Shown here piece by piece: positions 7,214 to 15,919 of a stretch of 40,326 nucleotides of DNA (position 1 is its first letter; each line of letters begins with the position of its first letter). The DNA is from CAYZMH01 sp964479445 (GTDB lineage Bacteria > Bacteroidota > Bacteroidia > Bacteroidales > GCA-2748055). The notes under the pieces are model-generated. The model did not search any database. It had not been told where the DNA came from and worked only from the letters and a program-made list of their open reading frames with translations. The stretch covers positions 1 through 40,326 of the forward strand of contig CAYZMH010000017.1 of the NCBI GenBank assembly GCA_964479445.1. The letters run 5' to 3'. Position numbers and translations under genes: made by a program.

Positions 7214-7256
7214 CATCCGCTTTCGCCATCCTGGTGAAAGGGTTCTGCAACATGAT

Positions 7257-7331
7257 GGGAGCATAGCTCAGCTGGTTCAGAGCACCTGCCTTACAAGCAG
7301 GGGGTCACTGGTTCGAATCCAGTTGTTCCCA
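7257..7331 (+). tRNA. tRNA-Val (anticodon TAC)
   Basis: A 75-nt cloverleaf. The acceptor stem GGGAGCA (7257-7263) pairs with TGTTCCC (7324-7330) with one G-U, and the discriminator is A7331. The D-arm lies in TAGCTCAGCTGGTTCAGAGC. The anticodon stem CCTGC/GCAGG (7285-7289/7297-7301) closes loop CTTACAA with TAC at 7292-7294. The T-arm is CACTGGTTCGAATCCAGTT-like. CCA is not encoded, so it depends on the CCA-adding enzyme, whose gene lies at 37786-39234. Confidence 0.97.
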
Positions 7332-7340
7332 CGATTTTCT

Positions 7341-7365
7341 GCCACCCGAGACCGGGTGGCTTTTT
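7341..7365 (+). terminator. Intrinsic terminator after tRNA-Val
   Basis: GCCACCC (7341-7347), loop GAGACC, GGGTGGC (7354-7360), followed at once by TTTTT. A textbook Rho-independent terminator 9 nt after the tRNA. Confidence 0.92.
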
Positions 7366-7505
7366 ATTTCAACACCTTTTATTGTCCGGATGGTTCAGTA
7401 TTTTTTCAATGCAGTTCAATTGTCTCTCAATTTCGTGTATGAATCGGAGAGATTTCCCCTATTCTTGTTATATTTATCATCATTCAATACCAAATTCCGG
7501 ATCAC

Positions 7506-8117
7506 TTGTCAACTGAAACCCAGCTGAAGATCGCTTTTTTTGACCTGGACGGCACCATTACCCGGGGAGATACCCTGTTTGCTTTTATCCGGTTTTGCCA
7601 CGGGAAAGGGAGGATTATAACCGGACTGGCCGCGCTTACACCGGTGATGGTTCTGTACCGGCTGGGACTGATCCCTTCCGGGCGTGCCAAAGAGCGTGTG
7701 CTATCCTATTTTTTTCGGGGTATCCCCGATGCCCACTTCAGGACCATGGGCTCCCGGTTCTCCCGCGATGTGCTGCCCGGTATGGTGCGGGAAAGAGCAC
7801 TGGAGGAGATCCGGATGCATCAATCCAACGGCGCCAGGGTTGTGGTGGTAACCGCCTCACTGGATGCCTGGTGCGAAGCGTGGTGCAGGAACCTTGGCCT
7901 CGACCTGATAGCCACGGAATATGAGACGAGCAGGGGGATGGTTACCGGGAAGATCGTTGGGAAAAATTGTAAAGGACCGGAAAAGGTCCGGCGAATCAAC
8001 GAGCGATTCAACCTGGAAAAGGCCGTCAGTATTTATGCTTACGGGGATCGTAAAAGTGACAGGGATATGTTGAACCTGGCACATAGTAAATACCTGAAAT
8101 GGAAAAAAATTTCATAA
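7506..8117 (+). CDS. HAD-superfamily subfamily IB phosphatase
   Basis: This 203-residue HAD hydrolase has all four motifs. DLDGT at 13-17 supplies the nucleophile Asp13 and acid Asp15. TAS at 116-118 is motif II. Lys160 is a candidate for motif III. GDRKSD at 180-185 is the metal site. Members dephosphorylate small phosphates or act like phosphoserine phosphatase. The start is a TTG at 7506, right before the first strand, as no in-frame ATG precedes motif I. The last 19 nt overlap the following UbiA gene in another frame, implying translational coupling. In that context the likely substrate is the 5-phosphate of polyprenyl-phospho-phosphoribose made by the UbiA enzyme. This assignment is inferred from the neighbour, not from a substrate motif. 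Confidence 0.88.
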   Translation: MSTETQLKIAFFDLDGTITRGDTLFAFIRFCHGKGRIITGLAALTPVMVLYRLGLIPSGRAKERVLSYFFRGIPDAHFRTMGSRFSRDVLPGMVRERALEEIRMHQSNGARVVVVTASLDAWCEAWCRNLGLDLIATEYETSRGMVTGKIVGKNCKGPEKVRRINERFNLEKAVSIYAYGDRKSDRDMLNLAHSKYLKWKKIS

Positions 8118-8989
8118 CCGGGATGAGTTCCGTCATCCGATTGTTACGCCCCCATCACTATACAAAAAACCTTTTTGTATTTCTTCCCCTTTTCTTTGGC
8201 GGGCAGTTTCATAATCCGGCATTGCTTCTAAAGGCTGCCGGGGCTTTCCTGGCGTTTTGCCTGGTATCCGGTTCGGTGTATATTTTCAACGACGTGATGG
8301 ACAGGAAGGAGGACCGGCTGCACCCCGAAAACAGGAAGCGGCCTGTTGCAGCCGGTGAAATCGGGATCCTGCAGGCCTCCCTCCTGGATCTGTTACTTAC
8401 CGCGGGGGCACTGGCTGTTGCTTTGGTGGTTCACCGGGATGTACTCCTGGTAATCCTCGGGTATAAACTGCTCAATGTGCTCTACAGCTCCGGGCTGAAA
8501 CGAATCCCCATCTTTGATATGATGATCCTGGCTGCCGGATTTGTTCTCAGGCTTTACGCGGGATCTCTCTCCACGGGAATCGCCCTGACCGAATGGATCA
8601 TTATCATGACCTTTCTGCTTGCCATGCTGATCACCCTGGGAAAGAGACGCAATGATGTCCTGGTGATGGAACAGGAAGGGATTGTCCTGCGCTCCTCGGT
8701 CAAACAGTATAACTCCCGGTTCCTCAATTACAGCATGCTGGTTCTCTCTTCGGTGATCATTGTAGCCTATATCCTCTATTGCCTGGATCCGGAAACGGTG
8801 CGGCGGGTGGATCAAAACCTGTATGTCACCTCCATCTGGGTGGTGGCAGGAATTTTAAGATACCTGCAGTTGCTTTTCGTGGCAAAGTGGAATCTGAATC
8901 CGGTCGTGCTGCTGTTCAGGGATCATCCGTTGAAAATTATCCTGCTGGCCTGGCTGCTCAATTTTCTCTATTATCTCTATATCAGTTAA
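8099..8989 (+). CDS. UbiA-family prenyltransferase, decaprenyl-phosphate phosphoribosyltransferase-like
   Basis: A 296-residue polytopic membrane protein with about eight or nine hydrophobic segments. RPHHYTKNLFVFLPLFF at 17-33 and NDVMDRKEDRLHP at 64-76, followed by RKRPVAAG (79-86), form the first Asp-rich site. The HP...RP.A.G extension is characteristic of the DPPR-synthase branch (Mycobacterium Rv3806c-like), which joins PRPP to polyprenyl phosphate. VLYSSGLKRIPIFDMMILAA and GFVLRLYAG cover the second site, and LGKRRNDV follows it. Menaquinone or heme-O synthases have different second motifs, so I prefer the PRPP-using branch. It lies between a HAD phosphatase (19-nt overlap) and a GT-C protein (12-nt gap), as expected for making and using a lipid-linked ribose or arabinose donor. 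Confidence 0.9.
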   Translation: MEKNFITGMSSVIRLLRPHHYTKNLFVFLPLFFGGQFHNPALLLKAAGAFLAFCLVSGSVYIFNDVMDRKEDRLHPENRKRPVAAGEIGILQASLLDLLLTAGALAVALVVHRDVLLVILGYKLLNVLYSSGLKRIPIFDMMILAAGFVLRLYAGSLSTGIALTEWIIIMTFLLAMLITLGKRRNDVLVMEQEGIVLRSSVKQYNSRFLNYSMLVLSSVIIVAYILYCLDPETVRRVDQNLYVTSIWVVAGILRYLQLLFVAKWNLNPVVLLFRDHPLKIILLAWLLNFLYYLYIS

Positions 8990-9001
8990 CCTCAAAGTGA
9001 T

Positions 9002-10780
9002 ATGAAAAAGGAACGAGGCATTGTTACCGGTGTTACAGTTGTTCTTGTCATATGGCAGGTATTGCTCGCATTCCAGGGGCTGGATCTTGCCGATACCGGG
9101 TTCCACCTGACGGCTTACCGCTATATCCTTGAAGCTCCCTATTCGGTGCAGTACTCCATGTCTTTCTGGCTTTCAGAAATAACCGGACACCTGTGGATGC
9201 AGGTGTGGCCGCAGGGCGGATTGTTCTGGGCGCGGATCGGCGGCATCGTCGCTTTTACGGCAACCTTCCTCATCTATTTCCGGTTGCTGCAACCTCAGAT
9301 GGGACTGAGAAAGGCGCTTGCCGGACTGGCGATTGCTTCGCTCTTTATCCTCAGGGGCGGATTCGAGTGTCTCCATTACGACCTGCTATCCATGGCGGGA
9401 TATGCGGTAGTGGTCTGGTTGTGGGTGACCGGACTCCGTCGCGGATGGAGCGTATTGATCCTCCTGGGAGGCATTGCGCTGGGAGTGAACCTCTTTTTTA
9501 AACTGACAAACATAGCGGGATTGCTCTTCTTTGCCCTGATCCCGTTTTATGGCATCATCCTCCGTAAACCCGGGAGAGATTGGCTGAAACCCTTGCTGAT
9601 TGGCTTTTCAGGCTTTATCGCGGGAGCAGGCATGATCCTGTTACTGATCGGGGCACTGGGCCACTGGGATCTCTATACCGGGAACCTGGGTTTCATGACA
9701 GAGATTGCCGGCGATGAAGAGGCGTCCCATGGCCTGATCCCCCTGCTGGGCGATTATCTTTCAGGCTACTTCAACGCGGTTATCATACTGGCACTCTTCT
9801 CCGGGGCAGTCTGGCTGTTTGTCAGGTTTACACGTCATAAATGGGTTGGCACCCGGAACCTGACCTACATGGTAATTTTTGTACTTGTGGGTAGTGGCGC
9901 CCTGCTGCTGATGCTGTTTTTCCGGGAGGCTTTCTGGAGTAAAGTGCGTTACCTGCTGCTCGGACTGGCGGTACTGTATGGCATCAGGCAGCTCACTGAT
10001 ATACGGAAGGCTCATGCCGTCAGGCTGGTTGCCGCGGCCGGACTGATCCTGCTGCTGGTGGCTCCCCTGGGTTCCGATTCCTGGCCCGCTAAATCCCTGC
10101 ATGGAATGTGGATCCTGGTGCCCATGGCACTGGTAAGCCCCGGTCTGAAAAGCTGGTTCGGCCGGGTAAAGGAGGATACCCTGGTGGCGCAGGAGAAAAT
10201 GATCCGGGGCGGGGTGATCACCCTGGTGGTGGTAACGGCACTGGTGCACGCCTGGCAGTATACCTACTTTGATGCCGGGAGCAGGGCTGTTAAACGGTAT
10301 ACCGTGGATCACCCGCAACTCCGGTTTATTCACACCTCGAAAGCCCGCGCCAGGGTAATGAATGAGCTGATCTTTGAAGCATTCCCTTTAATGGATCAGC
10401 GCTACCTGCTGGGATTTATTGAGATCCCCATGATCAACTACCTGGCGGATATGGAACCTTACCTCTCCACCTCCTGGCCTAAGTTGTATTACAGTCCGGA
10501 TTCGTTTACCCGGAAACTGCAGGAGGCACTTGACAAGCGGGATGCATTGCCTGCCATCGTGCGGCAGAAACAAACGACCAATATCCATCCCTGGCCGGAA
10601 GCAGATGCGCACCCGGACTATCTTGACTACCCGGGCAATCTTTCGCGATGGCCGGGTCATGGAAGGATCATGAACCGTTTTATCTGGGATTTTGAATATG
10701 AAGTGGTATGGGAGAATGAGATGTTCCAGTTGCTGCTTCCCGGGGTAAAATCCCCGGACTTAAAATGGGTCCCCTCCTGA
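9002..10780 (+). CDS. GT-C-like polytopic membrane glycosyltransferase (putative)
   Basis: A 592-residue protein with about ten or more hydrophobic segments and a soluble C-terminal part (about 440-592). An acidic motif LDLADTGFHL follows the first membrane helix (Asp28, Asp31). This is the position of the catalytic Asp in the first extracytoplasmic loop of GT-C enzymes, which use polyprenyl-phosphate sugars. I do not recognise a specific named family. It is the third gene of the HAD-UbiA cluster, 12 nt after UbiA, and so is the natural candidate for the transferase that uses the lipid-linked pentose. The sugar, the acceptor and even the activity are inferences. A flippase-like role is a possible alternative. 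Confidence 0.75.
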   Translation: MKKERGIVTGVTVVLVIWQVLLAFQGLDLADTGFHLTAYRYILEAPYSVQYSMSFWLSEITGHLWMQVWPQGGLFWARIGGIVAFTATFLIYFRLLQPQMGLRKALAGLAIASLFILRGGFECLHYDLLSMAGYAVVVWLWVTGLRRGWSVLILLGGIALGVNLFFKLTNIAGLLFFALIPFYGIILRKPGRDWLKPLLIGFSGFIAGAGMILLLIGALGHWDLYTGNLGFMTEIAGDEEASHGLIPLLGDYLSGYFNAVIILALFSGAVWLFVRFTRHKWVGTRNLTYMVIFVLVGSGALLLMLFFREAFWSKVRYLLLGLAVLYGIRQLTDIRKAHAVRLVAAAGLILLLVAPLGSDSWPAKSLHGMWILVPMALVSPGLKSWFGRVKEDTLVAQEKMIRGGVITLVVVTALVHAWQYTYFDAGSRAVKRYTVDHPQLRFIHTSKARARVMNELIFEAFPLMDQRYLLGFIEIPMINYLADMEPYLSTSWPKLYYSPDSFTRKLQEALDKRDALPAIVRQKQTTNIHPWPEADAHPDYLDYPGNLSRWPGHGRIMNRFIWDFEYEVVWENEMFQLLLPGVKSPDLKWVPS

Positions 10781-10919
10781 TCCTGCTTTTTCCCGTTTCG
10801 CTTGCGGGACGGTGGTTGTTCTTATGGAAGATGCACACCGTACCACGTTTATCCCGCCTGGCTGTTGAATTGGATATCGAAATGACCGGGAAGAGAAGTT
10901 CAATGCAGGTGCGACAGCG

Positions 10920-11756
10920 TTATTCCGGCTTATCGGGGTTATTCTTTTCTGCGTAGGCCACGCACGTTTCCCAGTCTTCGTTATAATATTCCCGGATGGC
11001 TGAAAGCTGTTCGGGGGCGGGGAAGATGGGATCGGCGGAGAACCAGCCCACCGGCATAAACCGGGCCAGGTAGATTATGCTGTATCGTTTCAGGTTGGTC
11101 CACAGTTGCGCGATTACGTTCAGGGTCTTACTGGTAAAGGGTTTGCGTTTGACCAGGTTGGTCTTTTTCCCCAGGGTATACACGGCCCGCAGCTGTTTTT
11201 CGCTGTAGGAGGCGTGCTTGGGGGCAAAATCGATTCGCCCCGTGTCCAGCTCCGCCCCGCAGTAATCGGCGATCCGTTTTACGAACGCACGCGGATCCTT
11301 TTTCAGGTCGTCGTAAAACAGCACCAGCGGTTTATAGGTGAAATATTTTTCCAGGTATACAATATTCTGAAAATAAAAGAGCTGTTCCCTTTTCCAGAAT
11401 CCCCGGTCCTGTTCCACATCAAAAAAATCCCGGAAATGCCATGGATGCCCGTTCTTGATGTACCGCCTGAACTGGGAGGCCGCCCACTCATCGTGGCGCC
11501 GGAAAATGATAATGGGACGGGCATGCCTGTAAGGCCGGGAGAAGTCGGCCATGTGCATGTCCAGCTTCTTCCCGTCCATCTCGCCGGATACCAGGTAGCG
11601 GTCGTGGCCGCCCCGGCCGATGATCTTTTTCGCCCGGCGGAACCGGGTGCGCTGAATGTACCGGATCCCCCTGAATTTTGGAAATACCCTGTACTGAAGG
11701 AACGTGGAACCGGTGCGTCCCAATCCCACATGAATATAGATTGCTGGATGCTCCAC
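10920..11756 (-). CDS. Sulfotransferase family protein
   Basis: A 278-residue PAPS-dependent sulfotransferase-like protein. IYIHVGLGRTGSTFLQ at 6-21 is the 5'-phosphosulfate loop (usual pattern G.xRTGST). IIIFRRHDEWAASQFRRYI at about 87-105 carries the Arg/Ser residues of the 3'-phosphate loop. LVLFYDDLKKDP is a further family stretch. The start is GTG at 11756, needed to keep the first strand. No signal peptide is present, so it acts in the cytosol, probably on a glycan or lipid precursor. It faces the GT-C gene tail to tail, with 139 nt between them, and fits a surface-glycan neighbourhood. The acceptor is unknown. Confidence 0.85.
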   Translation of the reverse strand: MEHPAIYIHVGLGRTGSTFLQYRVFPKFRGIRYIQRTRFRRAKKIIGRGGHDRYLVSGEMDGKKLDMHMADFSRPYRHARPIIIFRRHDEWAASQFRRYIKNGHPWHFRDFFDVEQDRGFWKREQLFYFQNIVYLEKYFTYKPLVLFYDDLKKDPRAFVKRIADYCGAELDTGRIDFAPKHASYSEKQLRAVYTLGKKTNLVKRKPFTSKTLNVIAQLWTNLKRYSIIYLARFMPVGWFSADPIFPAPEQLSAIREYYNEDWETCVAYAEKNNPDKPE

Positions 11757-11923
11757 GGGTAATCGGATTAAATAGGTGTGACTATCGGACGCAAAAATAG
11801 GGATTTTCCGGCGATTCTGCGTTCAGGCGGGTCCTCTTTCGGGGGTTCTTCCGGGGATATCATTTTCCAGGGCTCGTTTTCCCCGTGCAGCTTTAACGCT
11901 CCGACCGTCTTCCCGGAGGCCGG

Positions 11924-13285
11924 CTAGGTTGTCCTGGCGGTCACCCAGTCCAGGTTATGCTGGGCGGCTGCCAGCAGCGACCGGGTCTGGACGCCGTTCG
12001 GACAGGCCAGCTCGCACGGAGCATCGCAGTCGGCGCACACCTGGGATGGTTTTTTTCCGGGTAAACCGGCAAACTTTTTCATGGATTCTTTCTCCTCTTT
12101 CTTGGCCATGAAATAGTAGTTGTACCGCATGATGGTGTTGACCGGGAGGTGGTGCGGACACGCTTTTTCGCATTCGTTGCACCCGATGTGGCAGGTGAGC
12201 GGACCGAAGGATTCCCTGTAGGCGGAAAGGGCTTTCTCGCCGGTGCGGTCCAGTTTTTGTCCGGACAACCCCAGGATGCGGGTGACGCTGTCGAAGTTTT
12301 TGAAATCCCAGATGATCGTGTGGGCCCGCTCGTCCCCCAGGATGAATTTCAGGGCGGCATCGGAGAGCTCCTCCTCGGTTGCGGCGCCGTACTTTTTGAA
12401 GAATTCCGCTGCCCCGGCGTGCATCTTCTTGTACCTGTCGTAGAAGTTTTGCATGTATTCACTGATCTCCCCGCCCTCCTCTTTGCGGCGCCGGATCCCG
12501 TCATCGAGCATGTGGTAGATATAGACCGGGTTGGATTTCATGATCACCGTGCCGATATCTGCGGCCCGGCATGCCTGCAGCACGCGTCCGGCCATCTCCG
12601 CGTTGACGAAATTGTAGGCAAGCAGGATCACATCGAACCGGCCGTCGTTTACAGCGGTCATCAGCACCTGCTCCAGGTTCTCTTTGGGATCGTAGGCCCA
12701 ATTGTTGCCATGGCAAGAAACGCCGACGGCCCGCACTTTGCCCTGCCGTTTCATGGCTTCCATCCCGGCATGAAAGGCCCGGTCCTTTATAATCTTCGAA
12801 TCCTCGGCCGAATGGATCATCATGCAGTCCACGTAATCGGTTCCCAGCCGTTCCAGGGCGGCCTCGGTGCGCTTGATTACCTCCTTTTTTGAGGGAAAGC
12901 TCTCCTCTTTCGCGTACAGTTTGCTGTTGATAAACAGCTTGCCGCGGTCGTAATCTTTTATCACCCGGCCGATCAGCTCTTCGGTGGCGCCGTTCCCGTA
13001 GGTTTCCCCGGCATCGATGAAGTTCACCCCGGAGTCGAGCAGGTGGCGAAGGACATTTTCATTGGACGGGGCTCCGCTGCTGAGGTCGGATACGTTGAAT
13101 TCGGTTCGACCCAGTCGGCGGTAAGATTGTACAGCCGGTGCATGACCGGGGTTGCCCGGCTGGTTCATTGCCTGCCGGTCTGTCCGGCCTGCCGGGGCTA
13201 AAACGTTCCCGGCCAGTCCGGCTCCCAGGAAACCAATGGAAGAACGTTCAATAAACCTGCGCCGGTCGATTTTGGAGCGTGTCAT
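11924..13285 (-). CDS. Tat-exported aldo/keto reductase with C-terminal 4Fe-4S motifs
   Basis: At 453 residues this is longer than a plain aldo/keto reductase (about 300-330). Residues 8-11 (RRRF), followed by IERSSIGFLGAGLAG, form a twin-arginine signal with a hydrophobic stretch. The barrel shows FIDAGETYGNG (catalytic Asp/Tyr), INSKLYAK (Lys) and CMMIHSAED (His). The C-terminal part has two cysteine groups, CHIGCNECEKACP and CADCDAPCELACP, of the ferredoxin type, suggesting one or two 4Fe-4S clusters. Such proteins are widespread in Bacteroidetes, with unknown substrates. Export of a folded, cofactor-loaded enzyme explains the Tat signal. Its own promoter is not obvious. Confidence 0.9.
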   Translation of the reverse strand: MTRSKIDRRRFIERSSIGFLGAGLAGNVLAPAGRTDRQAMNQPGNPGHAPAVQSYRRLGRTEFNVSDLSSGAPSNENVLRHLLDSGVNFIDAGETYGNGATEELIGRVIKDYDRGKLFINSKLYAKEESFPSKKEVIKRTEAALERLGTDYVDCMMIHSAEDSKIIKDRAFHAGMEAMKRQGKVRAVGVSCHGNNWAYDPKENLEQVLMTAVNDGRFDVILLAYNFVNAEMAGRVLQACRAADIGTVIMKSNPVYIYHMLDDGIRRRKEEGGEISEYMQNFYDRYKKMHAGAAEFFKKYGAATEEELSDAALKFILGDERAHTIIWDFKNFDSVTRILGLSGQKLDRTGEKALSAYRESFGPLTCHIGCNECEKACPHHLPVNTIMRYNYYFMAKKEEKESMKKFAGLPGKKPSQVCADCDAPCELACPNGVQTRSLLAAAQHNLDWVTARTT

Positions 13286-13441
13286 ATCGGGGATGGGTTG
13301 GTTTTTAGTGCGTTCAAATTACAATATTTTTTGATACGGGCGCAGGAGAGCATCTCCGGGGATAGTAAAAATCAATGAAATGCAGCGATCCGGGAGGGGA
13401 AACAGCTGGTTTCGTCAGTGAACACCCCGGGTACACAACAG

Positions 13442-13504
13442 GGCAACCGGGCCTCAGCCGGTGGTATATCGTATTCCATACCAGGCAACCGGACCTCAGC
13501 CGGT
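13442..13504. repeat. Paired 21-bp direct repeats with three small hairpins
   Basis: GGCAACCGGxCCTCAGCCGGT occurs at 13442-13462 and 13484-13504, one mismatch, period 42. Each copy contains ACCGG...CCGGT. Between the copies, GGTAT (13463-13467) and ATACC (13478-13482) form a third dyad. The element lies between the 3' end of mscS and the upstream end of the reductase gene. No T-run follows on the minus strand, so it is not a standard terminator. Confidence 0.6.
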
Positions 13505-13528
13505 CGGTTTTTGTACGCCCGGTCCTTG

Positions 13529-14461
13529 CTATTTCCACTCCGGTTTGGCCCGTGCACCGGTTTTCCCTTCGGTCATGTTGTTGTAAAACCGCTGGGTGGG
13601 ATAGGCAAAATCGATGTCGTCGCATTTGGCGAACGCCTCGAGCACATCTTCCCATATCTTTGCTTCGCTGCCCCGGCGGATTCGCGGCCGGCAGAGGTAG
13701 CGCATGGTAAGCATCACGCCGAAATCTTTCACCGAGGTATAGACAATGGGGGTGAGGATATTATAGTGGATCATGAACTTCTTGCTTGCCTCCTTGATCT
13801 CCCGCACCATGTCGTTGCTGATCTTGTCGGCCCGCTCATTGATGATTCCCGTGAGGATTTCGCGTGCTTTTTTCCAGTTGCTCTCAAAGGTGATCAGTAC
13901 CGGGATCTCGTTCCAGATATAGTTGAACCCGGCGTGGTAGTTAAAGAGCGGCTTGGTGAATACCAGTCCGTTCGGTATATGCACGATCCGCCCGGTGGTC
14001 TGGTCGGCATCCACCCAGTTGCCGGCTTCCAGGACGGTAAAACGAAAGACATGGATATCGATCACATCGCCGATCACCCCGTCGATCTCGATGCGATGAC
14101 TGATCCGGAAGGGTTTGCGGGTCATGATAAAGGTCCATCCCACAAAATTGGTCAGCAGGTCCTTCAGCGCAATGGCGATCCCGGCCGAAAGGATCCCCAG
14201 GAAGGTACCGAAATCCTTGAACTTGTCGATCCATATGTAACTCATGGAGACCAGGAAGAGGAAGAGCAGGGTGTAGGTGGCCGATCGCCGCCAGTGGTAC
14301 CGGGTCCCCACATCTTCGGTGCTTCGCCAGATGATCCGCACGATGATATAGCGGATCACCAGCAGGATCGCCACGGTCAGCAGTGAAAGGGCTATCTTGT
14401 TCAGAATATCTTCCGGGATAGCGGTGAGTTCATTCAGCTTCTGGTAAAATTTCTCCATCAT
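13529..14461 (-). CDS. MscS-family mechanosensitive channel
   Basis: A 310-residue inner-membrane protein with a hydrophobic helix at about 19-42, a second at about 63-80, and the MscS pore helix FGTFLGILSAGIAIALKDLL followed by the beta domain TNFVGWTFIMTRKPFRI and IEIDGVIGDVIDI. IPNGLVFTKPLFNY is another family stretch. The pore helix has the small-residue (Gly/Ala) pattern typical of MscS channels, which open on membrane tension to release solutes during osmotic downshock. There is a short charged C-terminal tail. The start could be either of two adjacent ATG codons (14461 or 14458). It is separated from the reductase by 243 nt holding a repeat element. Confidence 0.92.
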   Translation of the reverse strand: MMEKFYQKLNELTAIPEDILNKIALSLLTVAILLVIRYIIVRIIWRSTEDVGTRYHWRRSATYTLLFLFLVSMSYIWIDKFKDFGTFLGILSAGIAIALKDLLTNFVGWTFIMTRKPFRISHRIEIDGVIGDVIDIHVFRFTVLEAGNWVDADQTTGRIVHIPNGLVFTKPLFNYHAGFNYIWNEIPVLITFESNWKKAREILTGIINERADKISNDMVREIKEASKKFMIHYNILTPIVYTSVKDFGVMLTMRYLCRPRIRRGSEAKIWEDVLEAFAKCDDIDFAYPTQRFYNNMTEGKTGARAKPEWK

Positions 14462-14518
14462 CCTTTCTTTCCCAAAAGATACAGATTTCTATAATTATTT
14501 GCTAATTTCATGGTTGCT

Positions 14519-15907
14519 ATGAAACACCTGGGTACCATTCTCCTGTTTCTTTTCCCGGCGGTCGTTCCGGCTTCAGCCGCTCTCTATCACCTGAACGGCT
14601 ACGTGGAGGGGTTGCCTGACCGGGAGGTGTATCTTTCGCTTTACGAACCTTCAGGGTACACCGTGATCGACAGCACGAAGGCGCTGAACGGCTCCTTTCA
14701 TTTTATGCTGGATGAGCGGGATGTTCCGGGGATGTACCGGGTATACCTGGAAGAACCGGAAAAGGAGGATCAGCGGGAAGCGGCAAAGTACCTGGAGTTC
14801 GTCTTCAACCGGGAGTCGATGGATATTTACGGACAATGGAGTGACCTGGAGGGGTCGGTGAACATTGTCAACTCGGAGGAGAACCGCGTGTTGCAAGCGT
14901 TCAGGGTGTATGAGAACCGCTACGAGGATAAGATGCGGGTGTTACAGAACGTGTTCAGGCAGTACCCGGCAGATGATCCCTTCATGCAGGCGGCCCGGAC
15001 GCAATTTGAGACGTTGCAGCGGAAGCGGCGTGCATTTATCGATTCATTGACGGATTCCCACCCCGGTCTTTACGTGTCGGGGATCATTGCAGCTTACCGC
15101 TCGGTGTTCATTCCGGCCGGCATGGGAGAAGCGGAGCGGCAGGAGTTTCTGAAAAAGAACTATTTCCGGGAGGCGCCCATCCGGGATACGGCGCTGGTGC
15201 ACACCCCCGTGTATCATTACCGGATTATTGAATACCTGATGATGTATCGCCGGCAGGGGCTCTCCTTTGCAGAGCAGGAGCAGGCGTTCATGGAGGCAGT
15301 GGATGTGATCATGGCCAACGTGGCGCCCGACGAGGAGCTGATGACCTATGTGACCGATTACCTGATCGAGGGGTTTCACTCCTTCCAGATGGAAGAGATT
15401 CAGACCTATATTTTGGATAATTACGTGGATGAGCTGTGCCGGACCGATGTGACCGAGATGGCCAGGGAGCGGTCGGAAGGATACCGGAAGATGGCGATCG
15501 GGGAGAAAGCGCCCGACCTGGTGGTTACCGACCGGGATAACCGGGTGGTTACCCTCTCGGAGATGGGGCACGATTACGTGGCGGTGGTGTTCTGGTCCAC
15601 CGATTGTCCGCACTGCTCCGGGCTGGTTCCCAGGCTGGCAGAGTGGTACCGGGATGAGCGGGAAGTGGACCTGGAGGTGATCGCGATCTCCATCGATACG
15701 GTACCGGCGTTGTGGGAAGAGTTCCTGGGCCGGCACGAGCTGCCCTGGATCAATGCCAACGAGCCGCTGGGCTGGAAAGGGAAGGCGCCGACCGATTACA
15801 ACGTGTATGCCACCCCCACGCTCTTTATTCTCAACACGAACCGGGAGATCCTTGCCAAACCCTTCACCTGGCGGGATTTCCGCAAAGCGGTCAGAGACCT
15901 GGAATAA
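14519..15907 (+). CDS. Periplasmic thioredoxin-fold protein (TlpA/AhpC-TSA type) with N-terminal DUF4369-like domain
   Basis: The signal peptide is MKHLGTILLFLFPAVVPAS(A), so I start at the ATG 14519. An ATG at 14510 would add only MVA. The N-terminal 100 residues (LNGYVEGLPDREVYLSL, then DSTKALNGSFHF) resemble DUF4369-type beta domains often fused to thioredoxins in Bacteroidetes. A helical middle follows. The thioredoxin domain starts with IGEKAPDLVVTDRD. VVFWSTDCPHC ends at about 366, with the redox pair CPHC at 363-366, and YATPTLF holds the cis-proline. The expected role is thiol-disulfide exchange in the periplasm. It is 12 nt before the next gene, so they are probably co-transcribed. 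Confidence 0.88.
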   Translation: MKHLGTILLFLFPAVVPASAALYHLNGYVEGLPDREVYLSLYEPSGYTVIDSTKALNGSFHFMLDERDVPGMYRVYLEEPEKEDQREAAKYLEFVFNRESMDIYGQWSDLEGSVNIVNSEENRVLQAFRVYENRYEDKMRVLQNVFRQYPADDPFMQAARTQFETLQRKRRAFIDSLTDSHPGLYVSGIIAAYRSVFIPAGMGEAERQEFLKKNYFREAPIRDTALVHTPVYHYRIIEYLMMYRRQGLSFAEQEQAFMEAVDVIMANVAPDEELMTYVTDYLIEGFHSFQMEEIQTYILDNYVDELCRTDVTEMARERSEGYRKMAIGEKAPDLVVTDRDNRVVTLSEMGHDYVAVVFWSTDCPHCSGLVPRLAEWYRDEREVDLEVIAISIDTVPALWEEFLGRHELPWINANEPLGWKGKAPTDYNVYATPTLFILNTNREILAKPFTWRDFRKAVRDLE

Positions 15908-15919
15908 GAATCACCCCCC

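Noticed and set aside
10765..10956. 63-codon frame after the GT-C gene
   Set aside because: It overlaps the gene end and the sulfotransferase gene, with no start signal and no family pattern.
13484..13510. Terminator for mscS
   Set aside because: The hairpin has a T-rich tract only on the plus strand, while mscS is read on the minus strand.
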